A stretch of 64,000 nt of DNA from Anseranas semipalmata. Lineage: Eukaryota; Chordata; Aves; Anseriformes; Anseranatidae. Below, piece by piece: positions 59,801 through 64,000 of the stretch (positions within the stretch are counted from its first letter, which is position 1; every line of letters begins with the position of its first letter). The stretch covers positions 981,191-1,045,190 of the forward strand of contig VXAA01000086.1 in assembly GCA_013399115.1 (NCBI GenBank). Reading direction: 5' to 3'. Under the pieces are notes generated by a model. It ran no database searches, had not been told where the DNA came from, and saw nothing but the letters and a program-made list of their open reading frames with translations. The translations under genes were made by a program, and so were the position numbers.

Positions 59801-62800
59801 TATAGGAGGTTTGAAGAGGGGAATGGGGCAGCCAGCCCTACCTGCAACACCCACAGTAGGCAGGAAAGCCTGGAACATCAGGTGAGGCACTGGCTCTCTG
59901 CGGGGAGGATTGCTCTTTGGATGGCAACTCCAGAAAGACAGTGGTACGAAACTGGAAAGACTTAAAAGGAGGGGATTTTTTCAGGCACAAAATATTGTAT
60001 ATTAAGCATTATTCCTTCAGAGTGTGAAAATGTAGTGCTCTGATTCCCCAGTAAAATTGTCATGGATATGAATTTATTTATTATTAAAGGGTCTGACAAG
60101 TTCTTTAACTTGATTTCTGCTCTGTGTGCTATTTTCTCCATGCTCTTGAAAGCTGTTTTGGGGTCCTAGACTCTTCCATTCAAGCCATTTCTGATCCAAA
60201 TCAAAATAAAACAATTTGCACCTTGTTTACTAACCTAACACATCATTACCACTCACTGACCAAAGCCTAATGCATAAGCGATCTGTTTAAATTATCATCT
60301 TTAACTAAGCTTGCAACAAATATCGTATTAATGTCAAATATTTGCATAAAACAACATTAGATTTGCATCCAGAATGTCTCAATTCTGTTTGAAGCTTCCT
60401 GAACCATTATGGTTTAAACACATGGAAGCAGGAGCAAGTTACAGTTAAAAGTGAAGCATAACACTTCCCCTTCTCAATGTTTTTCCAACCAAACCCAAGA
60501 CAAAGTTTGTGCTGAAAAACGAAACAACAAAAACATACTATGAGCTTCAACTGATGTTTCATAACTTCCGAGTTAATTTTCTCTTATGGGAAAAATCCTA
60601 AAGACTGTGAGTAATCCCTCCACAAAAGGAAAAATTTATTAATGAGTGGTAATAGTTAAAAAGCAGATGGCATACACATACAGCATTACAAATAATTGAT
60701 GACTGCAGCATCTTCAAGAGATGCATTCTAAAGCCTTATTTGTATATACATGTATTTGTATGTGATTAATAGGAATTACCTGGCCATCATTCTGTATTAT
60801 GACAATTGTCACTGAAGATGAAGACTATTAAAGTATTTTTGTAATTGTATTTCTTTTGGTAATGCTTATTTGAGCAAGATCAAATCAGCAACTAATTTTA
60901 AGCACTTCAGATGATCTGAGTTACAAGCCAGCAAAATTACAGAAAGCCACAAAATAACGGAGCAAGTACTTCTCTATCCTATACAAAATCTCCAAAATAA
61001 AGGTATTCTGCTTTTCAGATTATAAAACTGTTTGGTTTTATTTCACCTGAGTTACTTGCTTTATTTCACCTCAGATGTCCCATTGATCAAATTAATTTTT
61101 ATCTACACAGAAATGCAAAATAGCATTAGTTTTGCTGTAGAACAGTCAAGCACAAAAATAATTTTATGCCATTCTGATGAACAGGAAAAACTTATAATTT
61201 CCCAGATTATGTACCACATCTGAGTGAAATAATTGCAGGTACAAGAAGTGACCATTTCTTCCCTCAAGAAGTATTGTTAGCATTTTCAAGAAACATTACA
61301 GGGCATCCTTTACTTCCTGACACAACTGCCTGCCATATGCAGAAATATACCATTGTGAACATACCATGCGCTTCTCAGATGTAAGCACAATTTAGAAAAA
61401 TTATGAATTTTAAAAATTAAAAAAAATCATAAAAATCTACTTATATATAAAGTATCAGCTGGACAACCCCACATCAGAATGAATCTTTTACTGTTTTTAG
61501 TGAGGTCAAAAAGAGCTACACAGGAATTTTGCAGCATGCATAGTCCACAGCAGAGCTGGCACAGAATAGCCAAGCCAATAGTTCTGTTGTCATGGGGACC
61601 AGCGAGGAAAAGGCCATTAAATGCCAAGATTTTTAAGAAAACCTTTACTGAACTGGTATGAAGTCAGACGTACGCTTCATACCTTGGGAACCCAAACCAA
61701 ACAGCTTTAGAGACCATCTGCTGACAAAAGGGCACAGGCGTCAATAGAGCAGCGGGCCTGCGCTCCCCTCCAGCAGGGGTTTGGCGCAGGGCGCGCAGGC
61801 CGCAGGCCCGAGCTGCCGGGCAGGTAGCTGTGGAGACGGGGAGGCAGCGCCAGGCACGCAAGAAAGCGAGAGAGATGAGCCCACAGCCGTGCTGTGCCGC
61901 AGCTGTGGAAACAGCTCTGTCTCCCTCACTGCGTTTCTAGCTGACGTGGTCACTACTCTTCCCTTTCGGAGTATTTGGAGAAGGTGCAATCGAGTACAGC
62001 TTTATCACTCTTTGCAACATAAGGAATAGGGTTGCCCTGGGGGTATGGCAATCAAAAAACATCATGCCTATTACTACCATAGGAAGTTGCCTTGAATTGA
62101 TGCACTAGGACCCTGTTTCCACTCACAGGTAGGGAAAAAAACACGTGGAGTAGCTTCAAAAAGCTTCTCTTGTAACCACTCTGTTGACCCACGCACAAGC
62201 AGCTGGAGAACTCTCCCGAGAGGACAGGTGCCCACCTCGTGGAACCACGCGGCCCGGCGAGCAAGCCTCGTCCAGCCAGCTCCACCGCTCTCACCAACGC
62301 GGCACCATTCCCCTTGCCCTGCAGAGGGGATCCCCGCACGCAGCCCCAAAGCAGGGTGCCCGCAGCCATCCTCGCACGGGCAGCACTGATGCATCTGCTG
62401 GCAGGGGTCAAGTTGGTATATGGTATGTGATCTTTACAGACCTTGTACAACGAGCAGGAGGGCATTTTGCCATTTGGACCAACGTTCCCATTCGTCTACA
62501 CCGAAATCAATGCTGAGAACAGAAAATTAAAGCTTGAACATGAACTGATGCAAGAGTTACCTTTGTCTTTAAGCACTTAAGCATCTAAGCATCTCACAGA
62601 GGTTTAGCCGCTTTCTGTTCCTGCAAGTTCTGCATCACTTTACATCCCTAGTTAAAGACAATAGAACAGCTCCTCAAAAGCTCAATAACACCACTGCAGG
62701 TCACCAAGGGTCTGCTAAGAGCTTTGTTTTACTCTAATTTATTTTAAACTAATTAAGTAGCTATTCATAGCATAGAATTTAAGGTAGGAAAATTAGTTAT

Positions 62801-64000
62801 GTCATGTTTACCCTCTTCCACTGTCTATTTGTTTTGCTCAGCCTTTTTCAGAGAACAGTAGAAACTACAATATTATAACTAGAAGCAGCACACAATGAGA
62901 TGAAAGTAGGTCAGGAACAAAAGTTGACCAAAACTATGAAAAATTACTCTTCTTTTTGCTGCATTAAGTCTGAAGTATTTGGCAGTCCTGTGATGCAATA
63001 TCACACCTTCTCAGGTGGGGATGGCTCAGCATTTAAGACTCGCATGCGAAATAAAATTCAAAGAATGCATCACCGTATTTACAGAAACACGAACTATGAA
63101 CTACTTTTACAGTAAGATGTAGTAAATATTATTTTTCTTAAGTTTAAAGGCTGACAAATCAGCTACACAGCTACATACTGGCAAGCATACAAACAATTCC
63201 AGCACATTAAGCTTTGCTTACCATTATTCACCATGTCATTTTTTTAATGCAGTTTCAGAGGTTATGTAGGGTTACAAGTGAAAAGATTGTCATTTTAGAA
63301 TGGAATGAAGTTATAGGACTTTTGTGACAAATTTTCAAGTGCTTAAGCACTTGAAGACTATTAACACAGTTTACATGGACACATTCTCTAGAAAAGTAGC
63401 AGGATTCACTTTTATCGTCAGAGAATTAAGATGGTATCAAGTGTAATTAGGAAATTTAGCCTTTATAAGAACCATCTCTGAAATACATAACCTATAATTT
63501 CTACTGAAAAGTATGCCCTGATGTTGTAGCTCAGGTTCACATGCAGCTGCAAATTCCCCTTCCCCTCTCCCACCCTGAGATTTAAATCTCAATTTGCCAA
63601 GTAGAGTGTAAATGATAAAGAAAAACTTACTTGAAACATATTTTCAGATTGAGGCCATAAACTGTCTAAATCTATGTAAAGAAGTCTGAACACTCAAACT
63701 CACTGTCCATATTCACAGAAGAAAAATGCTTATTTCCCTCTGTTTACATACACACACGCACATTTTTATTAACTTTCCAGACTAGATTCATATTCTCCAT
63801 GAAGAATTCATTAACTCACTACACATTGTACAAACAGCTAAGAGGTTCATGAACAACAAGGCTAGCCTGACATCACCTACTCTTAAGTTTAAGATAGTAC
63901 CAAAATAGGTTAGAGATTTTTCTGGTTATTTTGTGAAATGCCAGTTTTATATACTTAGATGAATAAAAAAACAAATAAAATCAAGCAATTCCTCCTCACC
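44878..64000 (-). other. BICC1: BICC1 5' intron (continues off the window)
   Basis: This is over 19 kb upstream of the first visible exon. I looked on the minus strand for the expected preceding exon (encoding a FFQKIMEET and IAWPSKLKIGAKSKK-like peptide) and for the start exon, and found neither. The stretch is AT-rich with A/T runs (48709-48736, 49833-49855) and one GC-rich patch at about 61740-62460. No nested gene is supported. Confidence 0.75.
61740..62460. other. GC-rich patches inside BICC1 5' intron
   Basis: Two GC- and CpG-enriched segments (about 61740-61880 and 62200-62400) stand out in otherwise AT-rich intron. Acceptor-like signals on the minus strand include CTCCCCGTCTCCACAG at about 61829-61844. 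Overlapping ORFs on both strands look like GC by-products. This may be an alternative first exon or promoter, an enhancer or unrelated sequence; the sequence does not decide. Confidence 0.35.

Noticed and set aside
44878..64000. Missing first BICC1 exons
   Set aside because: I searched for minus-strand sequence encoding the KH module 1 start and for the start exon. No match was found, so they are placed outside the window.
1..64000. CRISPR arrays, bacterial operons, integrated virus or CR1 elements
   Set aside because: No regularly spaced repeats, no prokaryotic gene layout, no viral gene signature, and no CR1 3' octamer tail were seen.

Overview
The window is vertebrate nuclear DNA, most likely from a bird. 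The main gene has the exon structure and protein sequence of vertebrate BICC1 (Bicaudal-C). Its introns are very short for that gene, and I see no Alu-like SINEs or abundant LINEs. The bird call is inference: I did not find the usual CR1 3' tail motif. One 25-base N run (29404-29428) and single Ns (11693, 42782) show a draft assembly.

BICC1 dominates and lies on the minus strand. Eighteen coding exons run from 44877 down to the stop codon at 17096. All join with conserved reading phase and all have GT-AG introns. They encode about 872 residues: the end of the first KH module, four further KH or KH-like modules, a long Ser/Thr/Pro-rich linker and a C-terminal SAM domain. The first coding exons (roughly 100 residues) and the promoter were not found, so they should lie beyond 64000. 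Positions 44878-64000 are therefore read as intron. The 3' UTR probably runs to a cluster of poly(A) signals at 14300-14450.

Below BICC1, on the same strand, 10519-11306 holds what looks like the 3' end of a second gene. It has two well-bounded exons and a likely third, in compatible phases, ending in a stop. I do not recognise the protein. Open, splice-flanked stretches at 12960-13790 may belong to it or to a decayed copy of something.

Positions 1-6300 are intergenic with GC-rich patches. The clearest signal there is a perfect five-unit heat-shock element (6216-6238), whose core is an 18-bp palindrome. It sits between two Sp1-type GC boxes and next to a possible two-exon minus-strand transcript (5579-6210). 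A second GC-rich patch at 61740-62460, inside the BICC1 5' intron, could be an alternative promoter or an unrelated island.

BICC1 is an RNA-binding post-transcriptional repressor: its KH modules bind target mRNAs and its SAM domain polymerises the protein into cytoplasmic foci. Nothing shows that the neighbouring candidate transcripts work with it.
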